The notes below the pieces were generated by a model. The model saw only the letters and a list, made by a program, of their open reading frames with translations. It was not told where the DNA came from and searched no databases. A stretch of 64,000 nucleotides of DNA from Tuctoria greenei (taxonomy: Eukaryota > Streptophyta > Magnoliopsida > Poales > Poaceae): positions 50,032,064 through 50,096,063 of the forward strand of contig JAYESD010000001.1 of the NCBI GenBank assembly GCA_036927565.1, read 5' to 3'. The translations under genes were made by a program, and so were the position numbers. Below, one piece after another: positions 12,264-23,950 of the stretch. Position 1 is the stretch's first letter; each line of letters begins with the position of its first letter.

Positions 12264-12584
12264 AAGGATTCTCAGGTACTTACATGGAACTCAAGAATTT
12301 GGCAATTTTCTTCCTTCTTCCTCATCCGTTACTTTGAAAGCTTTTTCGGATTCCGATTTTGGGGTTGTAGGATTGATAGGAAAAATACTTCCGGTTCTTG
12401 TCATTTTTTTGGTAATTCACTTGTTGCTTGATCCTCTAGAAAACAAAATCAGTTCTACAATCTACAGCCAAAATCAGAATATGTAGCTACTACTAGTGCT
12501 TTCTCACAAATTCTTTGGATTGTTCAAACACTTAAGGACTATGTGGTTGATCTAGATAGTGTTTCACTATTTTGTGATAACACT
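12264..12584 (+). pseudogene. Copia A pol fragment: RNase H region, left part
   Basis: Translation gives RILRYLHGTQEFG, AFSDSDFG, then after a frameshift near 12360 RKNTSGSCHFFGNSLV, SSRKQNQ and finally LFCDNT at the right edge. This is the C-terminal RNase H of a Ty1/copia polyprotein. The left edge is the gypsy insertion, so the upstream part of this gene should lie beyond the left window border. The right edge is the CACTA insertion at 12585, and the frame resumes at 13902. Confidence 0.85.
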
Positions 12585-13898
12585 CACTACAAGAAATGAT
12601 GAATAGGGCGTCGGGGTATATATATACGTCGGGGCCGCCGACTTTAAAAACACTAAATTTGTCAGTTTTTGATGTCCGACGGTCGTAGTATTATAGTCGA
12701 CGGTACAAGATAAAAACCGACGGCGAAAATAAAAACATCGGCCAAAAATGCAAAAACCGACGTCCATACTACGGCCTTAGCCTAACTCTTCTTTTTATAT
12801 TCATGTTGCAGACTTTTTTGACCACTTGCCCAGACCACTTGCGAATAAAAAACAGGCCGACCACTTGCCCATTCCCGTGCCCACTTGTGAATGCATAAAC
12901 AGCCCCCGTAGGCCACCTTCCCACTTCCATGTTCCAAATCACCAAACCCTAGCACACGCTCCAGGCATCCTTGCCGCCGCACCTGCTGCCAGCACTGGTG
13001 CCTCCGGTGGATAGCTAGGGCCCCGGTGCTGGTCGGCATGGCCACTGAGGAGAAGGCTCGTGTAGTGGATCCGGAGGAGATCCGACAAAGAAAGCGCGCG
13101 CGGAGATCTCGTAGCTGCCGGTGGTGGATCTAAGGAGAAGGCGCCGGTGGATGCAACTTCTGCAAAGCCAGCGGAGGAGGAGGCTCCGGGTCTGCGAAGC
13201 TGGCCGAATAGGAGGCAATCCCGGTGGCTCGAAGGAGGCCAAAGAGGAGGAGGTCCCGTGGCTGCGAAGGAGACCAACAAAGAGGAGTCCCCGGCAGCTG
13301 CGCGAAGGAGGCCGAAGAGGAGGAGGCCCCGACAGCTGCAAAGGAGACCGGGGAGATGGCCGCGACTTGTGTCTTTTTTTTGTGCTTGTGTTCATTTTGT
13401 GTTCATGCTTGTATTGATGATGTGCCTGTATGTTCTTGTTGCGAAGGAGCCAGATCAATGTTCATGCTTGTATTCGTTCTCTTGTGAGCATATTGATGAA
13501 TTGTGAGTGTATATATTGTTCATCTGAGATATGAGAAGATTGTTGTTTGAATCCTCTGAGCTGAGCCGGGAACTGTCCTCCGGTGGCATGCAGATTGGGG
13601 AGGCGGGGACTTGAGCGGGATATTTTTTTGTTGTATCATACTTAAAAGCGTTGGTGACCCCGACGGTCTTAACATTTGTACAGAGGTCTAGCTATAAGGA
13701 CTAAATATGTCGGCTTGTGTACCCGACGGCTATAATCAATAAATACGTCAGTACCTACATTTTTAAAAGTTAAAAACGTCAAGAAATGAGCGTCGGTTAA
13801 AACCGTCGGTAAACCGACCACTACAAAATATGACCGTCGGCTAAAGTAGTCAACCGACGATCATATGACTGACGCCCTTTTACTCTTTTCTTGTAGTG
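12585..13898. mobile_element. Non-autonomous CACTA transposon (CACTA-0, 1314 bp)
   Basis: Terminal inverted repeats start CACTACAAGAAA and end TTTCTTGTAGTG. The target duplication ACT is at 12582-12584 and 13899-13901. Removing the element and one ACT restores an uninterrupted copia reading frame. Subterminal repeats of CGTCGG/CCGACGG cluster in the first ~190 and last ~240 bases. The middle (12826-13370) is GC-rich with Arg/Pro-rich chance ORFs on both strands and no transposase, so mobilisation would need an autonomous partner. Confidence 0.92.
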
Positions 13899-13901
13899 AC
13901 T

Positions 13902-14125
13902 AGTGCCATTTGCATTGCTAAAAACCTGTGCGACACTCAAGAACAAAGCACATTGACATTAAGTATTACTTTCTCTGTGATGATGTTGAAAAAGGAAATA
14001 TTGTGCTTTACCATGCAGATACTGAACAACAATTTGCTGACATTTTTACAAAACCTTTGGATTTCACTCGTTTTTGTTACATTCGTAGTGAAATAGGTGT
14101 TATGGATTCTCATGGCTTAAATTGA
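13902..14125 (+). pseudogene. Copia A pol fragment: C-terminal RNase H end
   Basis: Continues the copia frame after CACTA-0 with SAICIAKN. A frameshift near 13925 follows, then HSRTKHIDIKYYFL, ADIFTKPLDFTRFCYIRSEIG and the stop at 14123-14125. These are the standard last motifs of Ty1/copia pol. Confidence 0.88.
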
Positions 14126-14749
14126 GGGGGGGCTTTCAAATTTGGGATCTGAATTTAAAAATAATGTGAGCATAATATTTCATACATATATGACTTTGTG
14201 ATTCCTTATACATGCCTAAAGTTCTTACTACATTACTCGTGTTATACATTTTGTAGTTTTTTCCATGACTAGTAATTAGAATAATTACTTACACTAAATC
14301 TGGTCATGATCAAACTTTCTTGTTGTTTTCAACCTGTTGCATGCTCACAAGTGCTTTTAAAAGAATAATCAAGTAAGCAACTCAAATGTTGAGTTTTTAT
14401 GTTCAATTGAAGAAATGAGAACAGACCAAGAGAATATGCATGCATCGCACTTCTTCATTTGAGATGGATTATCATTGCACTTAGATATGAACTTGGAAGA
14501 AGTTGTGTATGACTAAAACCATGTCCTTAAGCTTCTGATTGTCAAATGACATAGGCTTGGTTTTGTTGGTTAGAATAAGGCAGATGCAGCATATAATTTC
14601 TTGCAAATGTCATATGTTAAAATTTTGTGCTTAAAAGAAAATAAAATTGCAGCAACAAGTGTCATGCATTCAGGTCTTGAAATAGTTAAGTTTGTGAGAT
14701 CATGACTTGCTTAAATTGAAAATTACATTTGATCTCTAGCATGGCTTAC
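14126..14749 (+). other. Copia A 3' untranslated region, first part
   Basis: AT-rich non-coding sequence after the pol stop; it starts with a G-rich run (TTGAGGGGGGGC) at 14121-14132. It is cut at 14749 by the LARD insertion and resumes at 22906. Bases 14745-14749 (CTTAC) are the left target duplication. Confidence 0.75.
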
Positions 14750-16371
14750 TGTTGACGGCTGTTATATACAAATTTCAGCCGTCAATATAACTCAATTATG
14801 TGAAGGATTGATCATTTCTTGCACACATCACCTTTCTACTTGACCTATTTCCACTTGTACTAGAGAAATATGTGTATGCAGATATTTATATAGGAACTGA
14901 GGAAAGGTATGGGCAGCAATCCTATAAAATATCATCCTAGCCCATCAGGCGACGACACGTGGTACCACATGGATCAAATGGCCCACAAACAGAAGTATCC
15001 GAGGCCATCCAACGGTGTAGCACCAATATCAGTCAATGGGACCCACTTGGCAGCCACTTGGAGGAAGTACGGGCAGTTTGGAGCCCTGACCAGGTCGGCC
15101 GAACCAGGGGGTCGGCCAACCTGGTCTTGGCACCAAACGCGGTCAACTTCCACGTGTTGGCTCCTCCCGGCTCCCTGGAGTCAATGACGACTGATTCGCG
15201 CGCTTTTGGTGGCGGGAACCGACCTCAACACTAGTATAAATAGGACCCAGTACCCCTCACTTCAACACACACCACTTGGGCATCATTCTATTGTATACAC
15301 TATCTTCCATAGTCCTTAGAGGAGTTAGGTTGTATAGAGGAGAGTCTCTAGGCCCAAGTCCAAATTGGGAAAGGAGTAGAAGGAGTCTCTCTTCCCAATT
15401 CCACATTGGGAAAGGTATCTCTCATGTATTCCTTCTTGTATTTGTGACTTTGTGCTCAATAAATATATTATCTTTAGTCTTCTTTTATACGTATACTTGG
15501 ACTAAGCATTTCTTCTTTGATTGTGGAGTCCATGTAAGTGGAAGATATAGTCCTTATGATTGTACTCTCATGATCACATCTTATGGTCATAAAAAATATA
15601 GACCCCCACTATAGTCTATGTAGTTATGATATGATTACGTTAATATGAATAACTATGCTATGCAATCAACATTAGTTCAACGATGATTTAGTTCATTGCC
15701 TTAGGATGGCTTGTGTTGCAGCTCTTAAGGTATTTGCTTAGTATGCTAGCATGGGTCTAGGGTATTTAAGTAGCGTTGGATGTCTCGTAGACCCACAGAT
15801 TGAAGAGGTAGGCAGTAGGTGGTGACATCCCTATCTGTCATTTGTAATCCTCCACGTTTGGCTATGCCACAGGCTCTTGGCGGGAGTCGCCCTAGTATTG
15901 CTAGGGGTAAGCCCGTGCCCGATGTGTTGAATAGCATTGCATAGGAATTCATCATTGACATGACCATTAGTATCTACCTTAGGCTATGTATATGTATTAG
16001 GAGCATTGTAGGAGCAACTCTCTAACTCTTAAACCAATCTCCCTCTAGGACCCATTTACCTTTTAAGAATAGATTGTCTAGGTGTGTGTCACACTACCCC
16101 TATTATCAACTTACCCCATGTCCGGCTAATTGATTAGTATCCCATAGCATGACCATAAGAGTAGTATATACTTTACTCCATTGCCTTCCATTGGGATAAA
16201 TACGATACCCTTGGGAATACTTATGGGTGAAATGCTACAACGGTATCTTCTGTGGGCTTGCGGATCTCATCTCTTTACCGGAGATGATCTGTGGTGTTAA
16301 GGAATACCAACAAGCATTTCTGGCGCCGTTGTCGGGGATGATTTGTTAATATATCTTAGGAGCCGTCAACA
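14750..16371 (+). repeat. 5' LTR of the LARD element (1622 bp)
   Basis: TATA box TATAAA at 15235-15240. It carries ~41 extra bases near 15087-15130 relative to the 3' LTR, containing the inverted pair GACCAGGT..ACCTGGTC. Its last 65 bases contain an internal primer-site-like sequence at 16321-16338. Confidence 0.9.
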
Positions 16372-16380
16372 AGCATTTCT

Positions 16381-16397
16381 TGTGCCGTTACCGGGGA
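16381..16397 (+). promoter_or_regulatory. Primer-binding site of the LARD element, tRNA-Asp-like
   Basis: TGTGCCGTTACCGGGGA begins nine bases after the LTR end. It resembles the TGGCGCCGTTGCCGGGGA primer site common in Athila-like and other plant gypsy elements. A closer match, TGGCGCCGTTGTCGGGGA, is inside the LTR at 16321-16338. Confidence 0.65.
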
Positions 16398-17682
16398 AGG
16401 CAAAGGAAGTGAAGGATAGGTATCACTTGTGATTAAGCTATAGGTACTAATAGTTATTAGATATGATTACCCTTATTTGTTTTCTCCTTTGTGTGAAAAC
16501 AGGGTAGTGTTGGCCAACTCATTGTATGGGATGGCCAACTAGGACGCAAGTGCTAAACTGCAAGATGATTCAAGGCGTACCTCAACAAATGTCCGCTAGG
16601 CAACACCATTGCCTTTTGTGGGAGAATTTCAGCTTTTAGTAGGAGACAAAGTCATCCATACCCAAGCTTGGGGAAGGCTCCAAGAAGTTCTTCTTGGTTT
16701 GCCTCCACCATGGGGTGGATAGTTGGCTCTTCATCCAACACTCGTGTCATGGGTTGGCTCCACCAATCCATGACCACATTCATGCTGGAGCTGAAGGAGT
16801 CCTATTCTCATTCATCATGGATGAGAAGAAGGTCTCCGCTCAAGGGGTGGATTGAAGAATGCTCAAGTTCACATAGCTTGTCATGCACACCACTTCACAA
16901 TGTGGATATGCTAGTTTTTTAACTACACCTCGCATTGAAGTGTCATGGATATCCAAGTCATTGGAGATTTGTTTGGATAATCCAAGTCGTGGATATTCAC
17001 ATGATTTGTGAAAATCCATGTCATCATGGGACGCGTGAGAATTATTTCCATAAGACCCATGAGGACCTTTTTTAAACAACTCCAATGGCTACCATTCACA
17101 AGGAGGTCAAGGGTGTCATCACCCTTGTATTCAAGGAGCCTATGGCATTCCAAGGGATTTAAGTTCAACTAGCCTACCTTGAAGTATCGTGGCCAAGCAG
17201 AAATCAAGACAGCATTCACATGAAGATCTTGGCCAAGGACAAGAACTCAAGGAGCATTCAAAGTCCAAGATATCCCACATCACTTGTTGGGATTCCCACA
17301 CTTCTACCAACCCATTCAACCTAGGGCAAGTGACATTGTGGATGAAGCATTTCTTGTTTGATTGTGGAGTCCACATGTCATCATGCCCAAGAAAGCCTTT
17401 GATCCATGATCAAGGTATGGGTTGACTCAATGGAATATCAATATGGTCAGAGTGGCACCCCTAAGAAGGACAAAGCCTCACCATCCTCAAGAGGGATAAC
17501 CCTTCGCTACAACAACATGTCTATATCAATACAACAGGGAGAGGCTAGGGCCACCATGTGGCCCACATGTCCGAATGACAGCCAAATGAGTTTGGCATGT
17601 CAAAACAGAAGAAATTGTCCACATCTTCAACTTCGGGATTGGACAATAAATCATCACGCTGAACAAAATGGAGGTAAGTCCT

Positions 17683-17798
17683 ACTCACCGGACTACAAAA
17701 ATTCGGTGAGTCCACGCCAATAAGTTAATTGGTAGTTATCACTCACCGGACTTCAAAAATTCGGTGAGTCCTTGCCAATAGGTTAATTGGTAGTTATC
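17683..17798 (+). repeat. 58 bp tandem duplication with hairpin arms in the LARD
   Basis: Two adjacent 58-base units, 17683-17740 and 17741-17798, differ at few positions. Each begins ACTCACCGGACT and contains ATTCGGTGAGTCC, so the arms ACTCACCG and CGGTGAGT can pair. Confidence 0.85.
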
Positions 17799-19524
17799 TC
17801 ATATTTGTTTTCCAAATTGCATCAACCCTTGCATTTGCATGTTTGAAATTCCACACTTGCATGTTGGAAAGTAAAATTTCCAACCATCATAAAACTAAAA
17901 ATTTGAATTAGGGGAGAAATTTAATTGGATATGAACTACGTGCATGACCACTTGAACTTATCTTCCTAGTTCAAACCAAAAAGATTTGCTTTCACCCTCA
18001 TTGCATTTACAAGTTATTTCAAGCTGGGCAAGACAATTTGAAAATTGGTTTCAATTTGCTCTTGGCTAACGTAACCCGTTTTCGAGTTGTTTTGTGTGTT
18101 CTTGATTAATGTGCAGCTAGGTCAAAAATGTGAAGAGGTGGTATGGCAAGAAAGTGGAAGGTTTCATCAAGCTCAAGTCACCATTGGGAGGATTTGAGAA
18201 CACTTCTCTCCTTCAAACTCATTTTGAGTTTGAGGAAGAGAAATGTTCAAGATGATGACCCAATGGAGGAGCCAGAACCAAATCCATTGCCAAATTCAAT
18301 CTCAACTTGGAATTTGACATCAACCATCAAGCCTACGCCGAAAATCAAGGTTGTGTGTTTCTCACACAAAGACCTTCGTCACCAACTGCTCTTCAAATGA
18401 GGTATGAGTTTAGAATTTTTCATTGTTTGGTTTGCCATAGAATTGAATGTATTTGCTTTCATTTGTGAGGAAAGTTGACACTTCCTCATCATTTAATTCT
18501 CATGCATCCTCAAAAGAGTAAGTGTGGGTATTGACTTTTGGATCTCCAAAAGGAAATCCCACCATACTTGGAAAAATCTAAAACAGGTACCTAGAATCCT
18601 TTAAGCATTATTTTGTAGACTTAGTCATTTTTGTCTAGGTTTAGAGAATAAAACTTTTGGGCATGACTTAATTGGTGAATTGGCATATAGAAACTTGGGC
18701 ATAGTGACAGCCATAATTTTTAATTGAGCTTCATGCATAGATGGTGTCACTATATTTCAAACTCCTAGGAATAAGTGATATCCTTCCTCTAAAATTGAAT
18801 TGCATTTTTTGTAGGATTCACTAAATTTTAAATTCCTATTGAAGTTTAGGAGGATAAAATTATGAATCTTGTTTGTCATGGTCTAAATGATAAAATTTGT
18901 TCTCAAAAGCTAAGATGGTTAGAAACTTTAAATGATGTAGGGATCCATATAGTATATTCTATCACACGCATTGCTATGAGTAGGAGCTTTAGAAAATATG
19001 CAACATGAATTATCCATAAAGCTCCACTCTTATCAATGAATAACACATTGATCATGGATACACTTGACATTGGAACCAATGCATCTTTGATCTTTTTTTC
19101 CCCATATGTACAAATGAAAGTTTGGTTACCTAACCTGAATGCTCATTTGTACAAGTATCGGGAGCTAACCATTCCTCTCTATTCAAGAGAGGAAGTTTGC
19201 AGGAGTAATATTACTATGCAGGCATTCATGAAGCTATTTGTTGGGATCCCTAGAGGATCCCATTTCAACATCTCTTGGCCAAGTAGTAAATGAGGATGGT
19301 TGCTACCTATCGGAAATTATGCCTGAAGGTCAATAATAACTATACGAGGCTAGAGATTTGAAATGGGAACCCTCCATGAGCAACCAATGGGCTGCCACGA
19401 ATGGGTGAGAGCATTATGCTCTCAACTATTCTAAGCACTCATTCAAGCTCAAGGGATTTGCCACCATCATTGGGTGCAAGTTGTTCCTAGGTGGCTATAA
19501 GGTATGTTGTACCTTACCTAAGGA

Positions 19525-19700
19525 AAAACTGATCATACCCAATGCATGTTGGGCACATGTCACTCCCTTATGGCAAAAAGATATGATACACCTTAGCCAA
19601 AGAATGACGAAACATACTCAATGTATGTTGGGTGCACGTCATTCCTTTGTATCTAAAGGTTATCATTATCCTAGCCAAGGACTCACAAATCACACCCAAC
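19525..19700 (+). repeat. Imperfect ~80 bp tandem repeat in the LARD
   Basis: Units carry CCCAATGCATGTTGGGCACATGTCACTC, read here in parts: ATGTTGGGCACATGTCA and ATGTTGGGTGCACGTCA, each followed by a CTTAGCCAA or CCTAGCCAA block. About two and a bit copies. Confidence 0.5.
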
Positions 19701-21319
19701 ACATGGAGACCCTGATGTGCGGACGATCAACATCAAAAACACTCTATTCAACCACACTCATGGTGTCCATGGGTGGTAACACAACAATCAACACTCAAGC
19801 CTCCATTGTCAAAGCCATGCCGCAACAAGGATAGGCCAACTCATGGCCTACCTCTGTTGTTAGGGTTTCAACCCCTATCACGGACCTTGATCAAGAATAA
19901 GCTTGGGGGAGGACCCCCACTTGAGGTAACTTGTATCACAGCCACAACTTTTTTATTTCAAATCATCCATTGCATATTTACTTTCCATTCATCCACCATC
20001 CACCATGCATCTAAAAAAACATAAAAATAGGAACTTAGATTTGCTTTGCTTATCAAATAAAGATGTGCGATAAGAATGTTTTAGAATTCACATAGATGAA
20101 ATGATAAGTAGTTGCTCTATTTTATTTTTCCTAAGTCCCTAGTTTATAATTTGTTACTCTCTGAATATTGCTTAAATTTGGCTAAAATTAACTTTTCCTT
20201 GATTTTTGAAATTGTGGGTAGAAAAAGCTTAATCTACTTCTAGGTTGTTGGGAGATTTGAATTAGTAATAGGGCTGCTATTCCTATTTTGAAAGTGAAAC
20301 TTAGATTTCCGTAGAAATTCTATCAAGATTTAAGTTTCCCTCATTTGATTGGAAATACCTACCAAAGCCGTATGATATTCATACATATACAACACCTTAT
20401 GCATATGCTATTTGCTTTCACATTGAGCCTAGTTGAACTAGTATAGACCTATGTGAGAAATCATTCAATTCTTTTTGAATTCAAGACTTCACTTGCACAT
20501 GCTATACTTGTACACTAGAAGGAAACAAAATTCCATCATATCCACCATTCAACAATAACAAGTGAAACTCCAAGCTATTCATAGTTAGCACTCTCTTCAA
20601 GTTATTGCATAAAAAGAAGTAGAAGACATGGCTACAAGAAAAAGAAAAAGAAAATGCATGCTTATATCATAAGCATGAGGAAAAAAAGAAGAAATAATAC
20701 GCTTACTCCAAAAGCATAAAAAAAGGGGTAGCCATGTTTCATCCTTGCAATAAAGAGAGTCCACATCAAAAGGAGTCATCTCAAGGTTTCCACATCCACC
20801 TCCATTCCATCACACATGCACAAGTCTTGATTCAAAAGTTTGAATTGATTTCTCCTAAGGCTTGCTCTTTTGACTTAGCAATATTATGTGTTGCAAATAT
20901 TCCAACTTATTTCCCTACCAAGCTCCACATACAAGCCATATTCAAAGAGTAGGAATAGTATAGGCATAATGCCTTGGTGAGGACTTATTTCCACTATACA
21001 CAAAGGAGTGATTGAGAGAATCAATTGGGGTACTTATAATCTAATTTGAATCTCTCTGAAATTTAAGTGGAACTTGATATATAGGCTATGCTTGCTCCAT
21101 TTGTTGTTCTATCATTCAATTACCCATGAATAGTAGAAGGCATAACTCCCATAATGACTTAAGAAGGGTGAAGTACCATAGCCACTTTTTCCAATACTAG
21201 GTAGAGTATTTTGTTGTGCACTTGGTACTTTCGAAAGGTAGAACATTGTAGCAACTCCTAATCATCAACCTAAAGTCTTGACTTTGCTCGGGACGAGCAA
21301 AGGATAAATTTGGGGAGTT

Positions 21320-22900
21320 TGTTGACGACTGTTATATACCAATTTCAGCCGTCAATATAACTCAATTATGTGAATGATTGATAATTTCTTGCACACATCA
21401 CATTTCTACTTGACCTATTTCCACTTGTACTAGAGAAATATGTGTATGCAGATATTTATACAGGATTTGAGGAAAAGTATGGGGAGCAATCCTATAAAAT
21501 ATCATCCCAGCCAATCAGGCAACGACACGTGGCACCACATGGATCAAATGACCCACAAACAGAAGTATCCGAGGCCATCCAACAGTGTAGCACCAATATC
21601 AGTCAATGGGACCCACCTGGCAGCCAACTGGAGGAAGTACGGGCCGTTTGGAGCCCCGTGGCGCCAAACGCGGTCAACTTCCACGTGTTGGTTCCTCCCG
21701 ACCCTTGGGGTCAATGATGACTGATCCGCGACCTTTTGGTGGCGGGAACCGACCTCACACTAGTATAAATAGGACCCCATACCCCTCACTTCAACACACA
21801 CCAATTGGGCATCATTCTATTGTATACACTATTTTCCATAGTACTTAGAGGAGTTAGGATGTAGAGAGGAGAGTCTCTAGTCCCAAGTCCAAATTGGGAA
21901 AGGAGTAGAAGGAGTCTCTCTACCGAATTCCACATTGGGAAAGGTATGTCTCATGTATTCCTTCTTGTATTTGTGACTTTGTGCTCAATAAAGATATTAT
22001 CTTTAGTCTTCTTTTATACATATACTTGGACAAAGAGTTTCTTGTTTGATTGTGGAGTCCATGTAAGTGGAAGGTATAGTCCTTATGATTGTACTCTCAT
22101 GATCACATCTTATGGTCATAAACACTATAGACCCCCACTATAGTCTATGTAGTTATGATATGATTATGTTAGTATGAATAACTATGCTATGCAATCAACA
22201 TTGGTTCAACGATGATTTAGTTCATTGCCTTAGGATGGCTTGTGCTGCAGCTCTTAAGGTATTTTCTTAGTATGCTAGCATGGTGCTAGGGTATTTAAGT
22301 AGCGTTGGATGTCTCGTAGACCAAGGGACTGAAGAGATAGGCAGTAGGTGGTGACAGCCCTATATGTCCTTTGTAATCCCCCACGTTCCGCTATGCCACA
22401 GGCTCTTGGCGGGAGTCGCCCTAGTATTGCTAAGGGTGAGCCCGTGCCCGATGTGTTGAATAGCATTGCATAGGAATTCATCATTGACATGACCATTAGT
22501 ATCTACCTTAGGCTATGTATATGTATTAGGAGCATTGTAGGAGCAACTCTCAAACTCTTAATCCAATCTCCCTCTAGGACCCATTTACCCTTTAGGAATA
22601 GATTGTCTAGGTGTGTACCACACTACCCCTATTATCAACTTACCCCCTGTCCGGATAATTGATTAGTATCCCATAGCTTGACCATAAGAGTAGTATATAC
22701 TTTACTCCATTGCCTTCCTTTGGGATAAATATGATACCCTTGGGAATACTTACGGGTGAAATGCTACAACGGTATCTTCCGTGCACTTGCAGATCTCATC
22801 TCTTTGCTGGAGATGACCTGTGGTGTTGAGAAATACCAACAGGCATTTATGGCACCGTTGTCGGGGATGATTTGTTAGTTTATCTTAGGAGCCGCCAACA
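21320..22900 (+). repeat. 3' LTR of the LARD element (1581 bp)
   Basis: Matches the 5' LTR throughout apart from point changes and the ~41-base indel. TATA box TATAAATA at 21764-21771. Ends GCCGCCAACA, followed by the CTTAC target duplication. Confidence 0.92.
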
Positions 22901-22905
22901 CTTAC

Positions 22906-23187
22906 ACTATTTATGTATCTCATTGTTTTGATAGTGTAAGTTACTTGATAGTATGACTTGGATGAGCTTTATTTTATATGTATATGTTATAATCTGCTCA
23001 TAACAAATTAAAATTTCTATTTTGTACCTTGCTGAATACATTGTCAAAAGGGGGGAAGTATGCAAGGGGGAGAATTTTATTTCTATCTCATTTGATTTTC
23101 AAAAAGGGGGAGAAATTGTTTTCAAAACTTTTCATGCCAATGTTCGGATTTTAAGTGGTGTTTCCAATGCATTGATCAAGGGGGGTT
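22906..23187 (+). other. Copia A 3' untranslated region, second part, with polypurine tracts
   Basis: Continuation of copia A after the LARD. It contains three purine blocks: AAAAGGGGGGAAG near 23046, AAAAAGGGGGAGAAA near 23100 and ATCAAGGGGGGTT at 23175-23187. The last lies directly before the LTR and is the likely plus-strand primer. Confidence 0.75.
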
Positions 23188-23520
23188 TGTGCGACCTATG
23201 TGTGTTGAATACATTGGCTTGTGCTGATTACATTGGCTTTGACGATAAAAGTTTTGAATACTACGAAAACACCCTTTTAACAAGGTCCGACGATAGGTCC
23301 GACTTGTTTTGGGTAGCTCTGGCAAGGTCCGACGTAAGGTCTGACTAGCTTTGGTCAGCTCCGACGCTAGGTCTGATTAGCTTTGGTAAGCTCTGGTGCT
23401 AGGTCCTGTTGGCTTTGGTAAGCTCCGGCTCAAGGTCCGGTTAGTTTTGGCAAGGTCCGGAGCTAGATTGCAATGGTTCTGCTTTTACTTTGAAATATTT
23501 TGAACTGGTTGTACATCTAT
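23188..23520 (+). repeat. Start of the 3' LTR of copia A
   Basis: TGTGCGACCTATGTGTG onwards matches the beginning of the copia B LTR at 62712-63040. Similarity fades after about 23520, so the LTR is truncated or has diverged; its right end was not found. Confidence 0.75.
23346..23465 (+). repeat. 32 bp tandem repeat in the copia A LTR
   Basis: About 3.7 units of TAGCTTTGGTAAGCTCCGG plus a GCTAGGTC-type half. The same array is at 62884-63003 in copia B. Confidence 0.8.
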
Positions 23521-23950
23521 GGAAAGTTTTTTTAGTATACTTTTACTAAGTTTTTGGTGTGTTTTGGTGGTTATTGCTGTTATCAATTTGCTATTGTTGG
23601 CAACATGCTTATGTGAGGTGCTCACGTATGGTGTTGTGGTTTCGGAACTAATGTGAGTCAAGTCGAGGACTCATGCTCGTAAGTATCAGTTGTTTATTCA
23701 TGTGGATGTGTTGCTTGAGTTCAAGACATGGCTGGTGATGGGATCCATTGAACTAGTCTTAGGGAGAAGATGAGGTTCAACAACCAAGTTCGGGAGGAAT
23801 TGTTGTTGAGTTGATTGGGAGGTCGTGTAACATGTTTAAATCAAGAACAATGCATATGAAGGTATCGTGAACATCGTTGGAAGATGTTTGCACGTGTCCA
23901 AGGAGTGCATGAACATGGCTACATGGTTTCGAGGCGTGATGAAGAGATGT
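23521..23950. other. Unassigned sequence between the copia A LTR and the tandem array
   Basis: No coding motif and no match elsewhere in the window was seen. It may be the diverged remainder of the copia LTR. Confidence 0.4.

Larger units (their letters stand above)
16398..21319 (+). other. Internal region of the LARD element, no recognisable protein
   Basis: ORFs here reach only ~117 codons and show no retroviral motif. Low-complexity purine-rich tracts occur near 20610-20730, and a polypurine tract (AAATTTGGGGAGT) ends at 21319. A stretch at 16533-16762 recurs at 62482-62711, so this family has at least one more copy in the window. Confidence 0.8.
14750..22900 (+). mobile_element. Non-autonomous LTR retrotransposon, LARD type (8151 bp)
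   Basis: Two LTRs (14750-16371 and 21320-22900) flank ~4.95 kb with no gag, protease, RT or integrase motifs. CTTAC precedes the left LTR and follows the right one (22901-22905), so it is one complete insertion. LTR tips are a 10-base inverted repeat, TGTTGACGGC/GCCGTCAACA in the left LTR. A primer site and a polypurine tract are present, so it could be copied by another element's enzymes. The GGGACGAGCAAAGG motif before the 3' LTR recurs in plant gypsy elements, suggesting a gypsy parent (inference). Confidence 0.92.

Noticed and set aside
12782..13506. ORFs of ~90-147 codons in the middle of CACTA-0
   Set aside because: Open on both strands in GC-rich sequence with Arg/Pro/Glu-rich translation; no transposase or known captured gene could be recognised.
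15276..15614. 112-codon ORF in the LARD 5' LTR (also seen in the 3' LTR)
   Set aside because: It overlaps the TATA box/leader of an LTR, has no retroviral motif, and the counterpart frame in the other LTR is shortened.
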